From: Corynebacterium mucifaciens
Lineage (GTDB): Bacteria > Actinomycetota > Actinomycetes > Mycobacteriales > Mycobacteriaceae
DNA length: 64,000 nt
Assembly: GCF_012396315.1 (NCBI RefSeq)
Contig: NZ_JAAXPF010000008.1
Location: forward strand, 62,001 to 126,000
Direction of reading: 5' to 3'
The position numbers were made by a program, and so were the translations under genes. This document shows, piece by piece, positions 19,472 through 25,874 of the stretch (within the stretch, counting starts at the first letter, position 1; every line of letters begins with the position of its first letter). The notes beneath the pieces are model-generated. The model searched no databases. It was not told where the DNA came from and worked only from the letters and a program-made list of their open reading frames with translations.

Positions 19472-19717
19472 ATGGCGGGGGAACTCGTGATGAGTCTTAG
19501 CGGTGCTCGTATTCAAGCCTACGAGGCTGATGTTGTTGCTCGTAGCTTTACGGTCCCTCTAGAGGTTGAAGCTGCCTACGCTGTCGGACACAGCTTGAAT
19601 GCCTTTTCCAAACTTCGTAATCGTGTGAGCCACCAGGAGCAAATCCTTTATGTGGATCACGCGGCACGTCTGGGTGAGATCTGCGGCTTGACCGAGTGCA
19701 ACGAACCCTGGCGTTGA
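19472..19717 (+). pseudogene. Abi/HEPN-like C-terminal remnant
   Basis: An 81-codon ORF in a stretch with clearly lower GC than the surrounding genes. The second half reads AFSKLRNRVSHQEQILYVDH: the RNRVSH core fits the R-x4-H motif of HEPN ribonucleases and resembles the LRNRVAHHEPI region at the end of Abi_2 / AbiD-F-like abortive infection proteins. A complete Abi_2 protein is about 300 aa, so this looks like the 3' end of a decayed gene. It begins soon after the pckG terminator and no ribosome-binding site is evident. It may not be expressed. Confidence 0.45.
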
Positions 19718-19727
19718 AACTGCGGTG

Positions 19728-20480
19728 CTAACTCTTCCGCAGGACAAGCACGAGGTTGGACACCGCAAACTCGCGGAGCACCGGCACCCGCGTGACCCAC
19801 CACGCCCACCGCGGGTGGTAGCGCGGGAAGGCGGCGGCGAGTTGCCCGGTCGACTCGGCCCACTCCAGGCCCTCGCGGGCAGAGACGGCGAACAGGTTCT
19901 CGCCGAAGACGTTCTTGGGGTCGCGGCCGTGCACTTTCGCGTATCGACGGCGCGCGTAGTCCCCGCCCACGTAGTGCTGCCATAGCCCTGTCTCGTGGCC
20001 GCCGAACGGCCCGAGCCACACCGTGTAGCTGAGCACCACCAGCCCGCCGGGCTTGGCCACGCGCATCATCTCGTCGCCCATGTCCCGCCAATTGGGGATG
20101 TGCTCGGCGACGTTGGAGGAGTACACCACGTCGAAGGAGTCGGTGGCGAAGGGCAGCGCCGCACCGTCGCCGCGCACCGCGCTGAAGCCGGTGAGCCCCG
20201 CCGCGGAGAGCTCGGAGACGCTCGGCTCGAGGCCGACGTAGAAGCAGTCCGCGAACGCGTCGGCGAAGTAGCCCGGGCCGCCACCGACGTCGAGCACCGA
20301 TGCACCTCGCAAGCTCGGAGCAGGGGAGAAGGAGAGGTCGTGCGATATGGCGTCGAGAAGCAAGCGTGTATCGCGGGCAAGTAGTGAGTAGAAGATGCGC
20401 GGCCGGAACTGTTCGTAGGAAAACGTGCGCAGCAACCGGAGGGTGCGGCGGAGGGTGGCCATCCGGCGGGTACGGTGCAT
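19728..20480 (-). CDS. mtrP: MtrP-type SAM methyltransferase needed for mycolate transport
   Basis: 250 aa class I methyltransferase with VLDVGGGPGYFADAF (motif I), GDGAALPFATDSFDVVYSSNVAEHI (motifs II-III) and the actinobacterial N-terminus ATLRRTLRLLRTFSYEQF shared with Rv0224c. The C. glutamicum counterpart (MtrP, NCgl2764) is required for efficient trehalose-mycolate transport, with unknown acceptor. ATG at 20480 is supported by TATCTT 7 nt upstream (leaderless); an ATG 18 nt later is possible. It is divergent from the glycosyltransferase with only four bases between the start codons. Membrane association is not evident from the sequence. Confidence 0.85.
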   Translation of the reverse strand: MHRTRRMATLRRTLRLLRTFSYEQFRPRIFYSLLARDTRLLLDAISHDLSFSPAPSLRGASVLDVGGGPGYFADAFADCFYVGLEPSVSELSAAGLTGFSAVRGDGAALPFATDSFDVVYSSNVAEHIPNWRDMGDEMMRVAKPGGLVVLSYTVWLGPFGGHETGLWQHYVGGDYARRRYAKVHGRDPKNVFGENLFAVSAREGLEWAESTGQLAAAFPRYHPRWAWWVTRVPVLREFAVSNLVLVLRKS

Positions 20481-20493
20481 AGCGATGAAGATA
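20471..20493. promoter_or_regulatory. Overlapping divergent leaderless promoters, mtrP / glycosyltransferase
   Basis: On the plus strand TACGGT (20471-20476) sits 8 nt before the ATG at 20485; on the minus strand TATCTT (20493-20488) sits 7 nt before the ATG at 20480. Each -10 box lies in the first codons of the other gene. No Shine-Dalgarno precedes either start, which fits leaderless transcripts. Inferred from spacing only. Confidence 0.45.
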
Positions 20494-21549
20494 CTGCTTA
20501 TGTGCTGGCGCGATTCAACCCACCCGCAGGGCGGCGGCTCCGAGCGCTACCTCGAGCGTGTCGGGGAGTATCTCGCCGCGCAGGGCCACGAGGTGGTCTA
20601 CCGCACCGCGAAACACACCGGTGCGGCGCGCCGGACGCGGCGCGACGGGGTGCGCTACGAGCGTGCCGGCGGCAAGTTCGGCGTGTACCTGGCCGCGCCG
20701 CTGTCGATCTGGCGCAACCGCCCGGACGTGGTGGTGGACACGCAAAACGGCATCCCGTTCTTTGCACGGTTGTTCACCCGCACACCCGTGGTGCTGCTCA
20801 CCCACCACTGCCACAAGGAGCAGTGGCCGGTGGCGGGTCCGGTGATCGGGCGGCTGGGGTGGTTTTTGGAGTCGCGCGTGGCGCCGCGCGTCTACAGGGG
20901 TGCGCGGTACGTGACGGTCTCGGAGGCCTCGAAACGCGACCTGGTGGCGCTGGGGGTGCGCGAAGGCGACATCGAGATCGTGGAAAACGGCGTGGATCCG
21001 GTGCCGCAGGAGGTGCCCACGCTTCCGGACGACCACAGGGTGCACCTGGTCACCCTGTCGCGCCTGGTGCCGCATAAGCGCATCGAGGAGGCCATCGACG
21101 CGGTGGCGCAGATAGATGGCGCAGTGCTCGACGTGGTGGGTTCCGGCTGGTGGGAGGACGAGCTGCGCGAGTATGCGGCCCCGTACGGCGACACGGTGGT
21201 CTTTCACGGGCATGTTTCTGAGCCGTACAAGCACGCCCTGCTGGAGCGTGCCGCGGTGCACCTTCTGCCCTCGCGGAAAGAAGGCTGGGGGATTGCGGTG
21301 ATTGAGGCGGCGCAGCACGGGGTGCCCACCGTGGCGTACTCGACCGCGGGCGGGGTGGCCGACTCCATCCGAGACCGCGAGACCGGCAGGCTGGTGCAAC
21401 CTGGTGAGGAGTTTGGGCGGGTTGTGGGGGAGACCCTTGGGCGTCGAGAAGCGATGGCCCCTGCGGCGCGGGCGTGGGCGGCGCGGTTCTCCTGGGAGGA
21501 AACCGGGCGGAGGTTCGCGCGGGTTATTGCAGCTGTGTTGTCCAGTTGA
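20485..21549 (+). CDS. Glycosyltransferase family 4 (Rv0225-like)
   Basis: 354 aa GT-B retaining glycosyltransferase. N-terminal GGGSERYLERVGEYLA acceptor-domain loop, LSRLVPHKRIEEAI at the start of the donor domain, and the EX7E motif in KEGWGIAVIEAAQHGVPTVAY. The conserved neighbour of mtrP (Rv0224c-Rv0225 in M. tuberculosis). Substrate unknown; envelope glycolipid synthesis is likely from the surrounding genes. Its 3' end overlaps the convergent DIP1984 gene by 26 nt. Confidence 0.88.
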   Translation: MKILLMCWRDSTHPQGGGSERYLERVGEYLAAQGHEVVYRTAKHTGAARRTRRDGVRYERAGGKFGVYLAAPLSIWRNRPDVVVDTQNGIPFFARLFTRTPVVLLTHHCHKEQWPVAGPVIGRLGWFLESRVAPRVYRGARYVTVSEASKRDLVALGVREGDIEIVENGVDPVPQEVPTLPDDHRVHLVTLSRLVPHKRIEEAIDAVAQIDGAVLDVVGSGWWEDELREYAAPYGDTVVFHGHVSEPYKHALLERAAVHLLPSRKEGWGIAVIEAAQHGVPTVAYSTAGGVADSIRDRETGRLVQPGEEFGRVVGETLGRREAMAPAARAWAARFSWEETGRRFARVIAAVLSS

Positions 21550-21976
21550 GCTGCTGGATTTTCGTGTCCAGCTCGCGGTAGGCCTTGGCGGCGCTGTCGG
21601 CCATGTCGCGCAGTGCTTTCACGTCCACGGCGGGCAAGAAGCGCACCTCGGAGCGGGAGTAGCGGGAGCCGGTCATGGTGCCCGCGTCGGCGACGGCGGC
21701 GTAGAGGCGGCGGGAGCGCAGCAGCGCGTCGCGGCGCGCGATGGCGTCTGTGAGCGTGGCGCCTTCGAACTCCGTCTGCGCATTGGTGTGGTTGATGCGG
21801 CGCACGAGCGTCTCAATTTCCTGCAGCAGCGCGGCGGCTTCTTCGAGCATGTCTGCCGGGTCCTCGATGGGAGAGTCGCCCTCCTGGATCATCGCGCCCT
21901 GCACCAGGCGTTCCTGCAGCTTGTTCAGGCGGTCCTGCGCCTCGGCGCGTCGCGCTAGCGCTTCTGCGAGCAGCAT
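21524..21976 (-). CDS. DIP1984 family protein
   Basis: 150 aa, almost entirely helical: MLLAEALARRAEAQDRLNKL and LEEAAALLQEIETLVRRINHTNAQTEFEG form long amphipathic helices, followed by TLTDAIARRDALLRSRRLY and a C-terminal helix ending in LDTKIQQLNW. This matches the DIP1984 family named after C. diphtheriae, whose function is not known (sometimes misnamed septicolysin). Strong ribosome-binding site AAGGAGG before ATG at 21976. A possible tRNA-like RNA lies directly upstream on the same strand. Confidence 0.85.
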   Translation of the reverse strand: MLLAEALARRAEAQDRLNKLQERLVQGAMIQEGDSPIEDPADMLEEAAALLQEIETLVRRINHTNAQTEFEGATLTDAIARRDALLRSRRLYAAVADAGTMTGSRYSRSEVRFLPAVDVKALRDMADSAAKAYRELDTKIQQLNWTTQLQ

Positions 21977-22089
21977 CTGTGCCTCCTTGTGCGTTTCTGT
22001 CCCCGTTCCCAACCCTCGCGAATGCCTCCGGGACACCCCCAACGTCGCGGTAGTAAATGGTGCTCAGTGCAACCCTGTGGTGGGGGTCG

Positions 22090-22210
22090 TGCCCGTGTGC
22101 GTCGTGCAGGCCGCATGCGTTGTGCGTGCGAGCGGAATCGAACCGCTTCAGCCCTGATACGGCCACAAGGCGCCATGAGTGCGTCCATTTCCCCGGGCGC
22201 GTGGGGTTGA
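22090..22210 (-). ncRNA. Possible tRNA-like structured RNA upstream of DIP1984
   Basis: In the 337-nt gap before DIP1984 the minus strand contains a perfect T-arm: stem AGCGG / CCGCT around loop TTCGATT (near 22133-22149). Just 5' of it GCCTTG pairs with CAGGGC around a 9-nt loop, placed like an anticodon arm, and further 5' CGC-N7-GCG could form a D-like arm. The 7 nt after the T-arm find no acceptor partner at tRNA distance, so it is not a functional tRNA. Farther 3' ACCCCCA pairs with TGGGGGT. Bacterial Y RNAs (YrlA) mimic tRNA in this way. Also possible: decayed tRNA gene or coincidence. Confidence 0.3.
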
Positions 22211-22265
22211 CGTTCGCTGGGTGCCGGCGGGTCTTCCGCTACCGACAGTTTCATTCGAACATAGC

Positions 22266-22299
22266 AAAACGCCCAGCCGCTGAAAAGGGCTGAGCGTTA
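22266..22299 (-). terminator. Terminator after the three-helix-bundle gene
   Basis: On the minus strand CGCTCAGCC pairs with GGCTGGGCG (one wobble pair) and is followed by TTTT; begins 15 nt after the stop of the 78-aa gene. Confidence 0.75.
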
Positions 22300-22313
22300 A
22301 GCGTTATGCGGTT

Positions 22314-22550
22314 TTATGCCGCGGAGGGGAACAGCTCGCCGTCGCGGAAACGGTCGCGCATTTCAGCCTCGACGAGGACGGGGATGAAGTCCTCGATGTT
22401 GGCGGTCTTGCGGTGGGTGCGCAGGACAGCATCGAACGCGTCGTTGATCTCGAGGGCGTCGAACTGGCCGGCGAACTCGGTGAGCAGGTCCTCGCGGATG
22501 TTTCGCAGGGCGCGCTCGCGGATGATGCTGAAATCGATGTTGTTAGTCAT
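22314..22550 (-). CDS. Small three-helix-bundle dimerization domain protein
   Basis: 78 aa. The pattern RNIREDLLTEFAGQFDALEINDAF ... RKTANIEDFIPVLVEAEMRDRF matches the small actinobacterial three-helix bundle domain (Val/Ile-rich helix, then xxFIPVLVExxxRxR). Such domains occur alone or joined to regulators; no enzymatic residues are visible. ATG at 22550 has AAGGAGG 7 nt upstream; the longer frame to 22628 is not coding. Own promoter and terminator, so a single-gene unit. Function unknown. Confidence 0.75.
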   Translation of the reverse strand: MTNNIDFSIIRERALRNIREDLLTEFAGQFDALEINDAFDAVLRTHRKTANIEDFIPVLVEAEMRDRFRDGELFPSAA

Positions 22551-22637
22551 GGTGTTCCTCCTTGCAGAAGTGCTATCTGCTCCTTCATTCGGCTCGGGGC
22601 TACGCATTGGGCGTAACCTTTTGTTCATCTTGCGTTC

Positions 22638-22667
22638 ACCTTACGACATCGAGTGACGGTCGTGCAA
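22638..22667 (-). promoter_or_regulatory. Promoter of the three-helix-bundle gene
   Basis: TTGCAC (-35) and TAAGGT (-10) separated by 18 nt on the minus strand, in an AT-richer 175-nt gap, about 90 nt before the start codon. Confidence 0.5.
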
Positions 22668-22725
22668 TGGTATCAATGATTGGCTTGCGCCATTAATGGG
22701 TTAGCGCCAACTAAAACAGGTAAAC

Positions 22726-24135
22726 CTACTGGTCGTCGGCGCCTTTAATGCGAGTGTGATCTCGGACACATGTTATCAGCGGCACCACGCACCACATGGC
22801 GAACAGGGCAATTCCCGCCGGCGGCAGCGGGCGCGCGGGCGCGCCGGCCTCCATCACCGTGCCGTCCGCGCGCACCACCACGCCGATGCCGAGCTCCCGC
22901 AGGCGGACAGGGTCGGAGATGGCCGCCTGGGCCGCCACCCAACGCGGCGACGGCGCGTCCACGGGCACCCCGTCCACGGTCAGCGCGCCGGATTCGACCA
23001 CGTTCATGGCTTTGGGGGCGGGGTCGACAACCGGATGGCCGTCGATAGTGGTGAGCGTGGGGCGCGACTCGAAGACAACGTCGCGGCCCCGGTGGTCGAC
23101 GGCGGGAACGTCCACCGTGGTGGGGGTAAGTGCCGCGAGCGCGACGGGCGCGTCCGGAACCTGCAGCACCGCAAACGCGGCCGCAGCCAGCGCACGTCGG
23201 GGCTCAAGCGCGCCAGCGGCAGCGACGAAGGCGGGGATGGCCAGGATGAGCCACTTTTGCCCGTCGCGAAGCAAGCCCGCGCCGGGAACGTGCGAGACAA
23301 TGGGCGCGGTCAGCCCCGTCCACGACGCCACGGCGAGCGCGAAACCGACCCCGGCAAGCACCAGCCAGCGCCGGGGAACCGCACGCCAACCCAGGGCGAG
23401 CAGCGCAAAGAGCGCGATGCCGAACAGCGCCCACCCGGCGGCGCGCGACGGGGGAACGGCCTGGCCGTTCCAGATGCCGCCCAGGCCAAGCAGCGAGCCG
23501 AGCGTGCCCACGTGCCCCTCCGCGCGCGGCGCGAAGGCGGCTGCCCCAGCCACCGACGAGGTGCCCGGCGAGGAGGCGGCGACCCCCGCGACAACCCACG
23601 GCAGGCAGGTCAGCACCGCGACCGCCACGCCCCGCCACCCGCGCGCGAACATCGCCGCCGCCAGCGCCCCGGTCGGGGTGAGCGAGGCCAGCCAGTGCGC
23701 AAACGTCGACACCGGGTGCACGCCAAGCGCCACTAACGGCAGCAGCCACGCCGCGGCGGCGAGGGACCACTGGCCCTGCAACAGGCGCTCCACCACGAAC
23801 GGGTTCCACACCGCCACGGTCATCGCCGCGGCCTGCCCGAACGGCGTGCGCCCCAGCTTGTGCCCGGCCCACGCGGCGCCCGCGGCGGCGGCAACCATGA
23901 ACACGCGCACGAACAGCACGGGCCACGGCAGGATGCCCAGCAGCGCATCTTGGGGCACGTTGCGGGCGGGCAGATCGCCCCAGCCCAGCGAGGCGCGGGT
24001 CAGCGCCATGGCGTCGAACACCATCATGTCGCGCAGCGCGAACGCCTCGCCGGGGACGAAAAACGGCCAGGTCAGCGCAAGCACCAGCGCAGCGCCGTAG
24101 GCCGGCGCCCACCAGCGGCTAGCGCCGGCGGGCAT
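22726..24135 (-). CDS. Polytopic membrane protein, Rv0226c-like
   Basis: 469 aa with about ten hydrophobic helices (for example PAYGAALVLALTWPFFV, GIALFALLALGWRAV, WLILAIPAFVAAAGAL) and a C-terminal extracytoplasmic part before a last helix. The early loop RDMMVFDAMALTRASLGWGDLPARNVPQDALL has acidic residues after the first helix, as in GT-C glycosyltransferase-like proteins, and the gene is in the position of Rv0226c between the GT4 and DUF3068 genes. ATG at 24135 overlaps the preceding gene by 17 nt. Activity unknown; a lipid-linked sugar transferase or transporter for envelope assembly is a reasonable guess only. Confidence 0.7.
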   Translation of the reverse strand: MPAGASRWWAPAYGAALVLALTWPFFVPGEAFALRDMMVFDAMALTRASLGWGDLPARNVPQDALLGILPWPVLFVRVFMVAAAAGAAWAGHKLGRTPFGQAAAMTVAVWNPFVVERLLQGQWSLAAAAWLLPLVALGVHPVSTFAHWLASLTPTGALAAAMFARGWRGVAVAVLTCLPWVVAGVAASSPGTSSVAGAAAFAPRAEGHVGTLGSLLGLGGIWNGQAVPPSRAAGWALFGIALFALLALGWRAVPRRWLVLAGVGFALAVASWTGLTAPIVSHVPGAGLLRDGQKWLILAIPAFVAAAGALEPRRALAAAAFAVLQVPDAPVALAALTPTTVDVPAVDHRGRDVVFESRPTLTTIDGHPVVDPAPKAMNVVESGALTVDGVPVDAPSPRWVAAQAAISDPVRLRELGIGVVVRADGTVMEAGAPARPLPPAGIALFAMWCVVPLITCVRDHTRIKGADDQ

Positions 24136-24793
24136 AGAACACCAGGCCCGCGATGAAAGCTGCGGCGGCAATCGCGCGGGTTACCACCGCCATCACCTGC
24201 AGCCCGCGCAGCCACGCCACGTCGCGGCGCGCGGCCTCCACCTGCGCGGCCTTTGTCGCCTCGGCAAGCACCCACTGGGCCTCGCCGCAGGTCCAGACCT
24301 CGTCCACGATGCGGCCGGTGTGGCGCTCAGCGTCGACGATGCGGACGCACCCGTCGGACATGTCCGCCTCGTACTTGTACGTCTCCAACCCGCGCACGGC
24401 GCCCGGCCCGAGGTAGTCCAGCGCAACGTCGTTGCCTGTCGCCGGGTCGAACAGCGGGTACGTGCGCCGCTCCGGGCGGTAGGGCATGAGCGGCCCCAGC
24501 CCGGCGCGCCCCTTGGCGGGGAAGGCGGTGGAGGGGTCGATGGGGAAACTGTCCACCTCGTCGCCGTCCACGGTCACCACCGCGTTCAGGCTCTTGGGGG
24601 CCTCGGTGAGGGTGACGGTGCGGGTGTGGGGCGAAGCGCCGTCGCCAAGCGCCGTGAATTGCACGGTGTACTCGCCTGGCGTGAGGGTGCGCTGCTTGGC
24701 TATCACGACGGGGGAGGCGAGGTTGAGCGCGGCGCAGGCGACGATGATGCCCAGGCAGGTGGCAAGTCGGCGTCGCAGGTTCACCCGTGTCAC
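24119..24793 (-). CDS. DUF3068-like membrane-anchored protein (Rv0227c position)
   Basis: 224 aa. N-terminal membrane segment (LATCLGIIVACAALNLASPVVI), an extracytoplasmic beta-rich domain with YPLFDPATGNDVALDYLGPGA and EADMSDGCVRIVDAERHTGRI, and a C-terminal helix (VTRAIAAAAFIAGLVFYARRR). This resembles DUF3068 (PorA-family in annotation) proteins such as Rv0227c but is shorter than most. GTG start. It overlaps the next membrane protein gene and is divergent from tmaT, with 28 nt between starts. Function unknown. Confidence 0.7.
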   Translation of the reverse strand: MTRVNLRRRLATCLGIIVACAALNLASPVVIAKQRTLTPGEYTVQFTALGDGASPHTRTVTLTEAPKSLNAVVTVDGDEVDSFPIDPSTAFPAKGRAGLGPLMPYRPERRTYPLFDPATGNDVALDYLGPGAVRGLETYKYEADMSDGCVRIVDAERHTGRIVDEVWTCGEAQWVLAEATKAAQVEAARRDVAWLRGLQVMAVVTRAIAAAAFIAGLVFYARRR

Positions 24794-24821
24794 CCTACCG
24801 GGTGGCTAGACTTGCGCCATC

Positions 24822-25874
24822 GTGAACAGACCCGCCATTTTGCCCGAGCTCGACGGCCTGCGCGCCGTGGCCGCGTACGGCATCGTGGCCACGCACGTGG
24901 CGTTCCAGACCGCGACCGGCTCGGCGGTGCTGGAGCGCTTCGACTACTTCGTGGCGGTGTTCTTCGCGCTGTCGGCGTTTCTGCTGTCGCGCGGCGGGCT
25001 GCGCGGCGGGTATTACTCGCGGCGCGTGGCCCGCCTCGCGCCGGCGTACGTGGTGTGTGTGGCGGTGGTGCTGCTCGCACTGCCGCCGCTCGCGGGGGTC
25101 ACGTGGGGCCAGGCGGCGGCGAACCTGCTGCTGGTGCAGGTCTACGTGCCACATTCGCTTATCGACGGGCTGACGCAGATGTGGTCGCTGTGCATCGAAG
25201 CCGCCTTCTATGTGGTCCTGCCGCTGTACCTCAGGCTGGACGGGCGGGGGCGCCGTGCGGCGCTGGCGGGTTCGGTGGTGCTGGGTCTGGCGTGGCCCTG
25301 GGCGGTGAGCGGGATTTCCGACCCGGCGGTGCTGAACATGCAGATCTGGCCGCCGTCTTACGCGCCGTGGTTCGCCGTCGGGCTGCTGCTGGCGGAGCTG
25401 GAGCGCGCCGGGGTGCGCTACGCCGGCCCGCGCTGGCCGTTTCCCGTGCTGGCGCTGCCGGTGGCGTGGGTGGCGGGTGTGATCGGCCCGCGCGGCCTGG
25501 AGCACCCCTCGCCCGCGGAGTTCAACGTGCGGGTGCTGCTTGGCGCGGTGTTCGCGGCGCTGGTGGTGGCGCCGTACGCGCTGGGGCAGCGTTTCGTCGG
25601 CACCGTGCTGTCGTCGCCGGTGATGCGCACTTTGGGACGCTGGTCGTACTCCGTGTTCCTGTGGCACATGGCGGTGCTGTACTTCGTGTTCCCGGTACTG
25701 GGCGTGCAGGTGTTCTCCGGGCGCTTCATGCTGGTGTTCGCGGCCACCGCGCTGGCCAGCACCGCGGTGGCGTATATGTCCTACGAGTTGGTGGAGGTGC
25801 CCGGCGGGCGGCTGGTCAGGCAGGCCACCGCGAAGCAGCCGGCGACGATGAGGAAGGTGGAGGAGCCCGCGTAG
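24822..25874 (+). CDS. tmaT: TmaT, trehalose-mycolate acetyltransferase (acyltransferase 3 family)
   Basis: 350 aa integral membrane acyltransferase. N-terminal PELDGLRAVAAYGIVATHVAF has the catalytic His (residue 25) and the Arg typical of family 3; about ten helices follow, with QMWSLCIEAAFYVVLP and RWSYSVFLWHM as further family motifs. The orthologue in C. glutamicum (NCgl2759, Rv0228 type) acetylates trehalose monomycolate before MmpL export. GTG start, no clear Shine-Dalgarno. The 3' end overlaps the convergent aftD by 94 nt, an unusually long tail-to-tail overlap. Confidence 0.88.
   Translation: MNRPAILPELDGLRAVAAYGIVATHVAFQTATGSAVLERFDYFVAVFFALSAFLLSRGGLRGGYYSRRVARLAPAYVVCVAVVLLALPPLAGVTWGQAAANLLLVQVYVPHSLIDGLTQMWSLCIEAAFYVVLPLYLRLDGRGRRAALAGSVVLGLAWPWAVSGISDPAVLNMQIWPPSYAPWFAVGLLLAELERAGVRYAGPRWPFPVLALPVAWVAGVIGPRGLEHPSPAEFNVRVLLGAVFAALVVAPYALGQRFVGTVLSSPVMRTLGRWSYSVFLWHMAVLYFVFPVLGVQVFSGRFMLVFAATALASTAVAYMSYELVEVPGGRLVRQATAKQPATMRKVEEPA

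Noticed and set aside
22090..22210. Functional tRNA gene
   Set aside because: T-arm is good but no acceptor stem pairs at tRNA distance and the anticodon-like loop has nine bases.
22250..22262. LexA box upstream of the possible ncRNA
   Set aside because: Only one half-site (TTCGAAC) is present; the second arm does not match.
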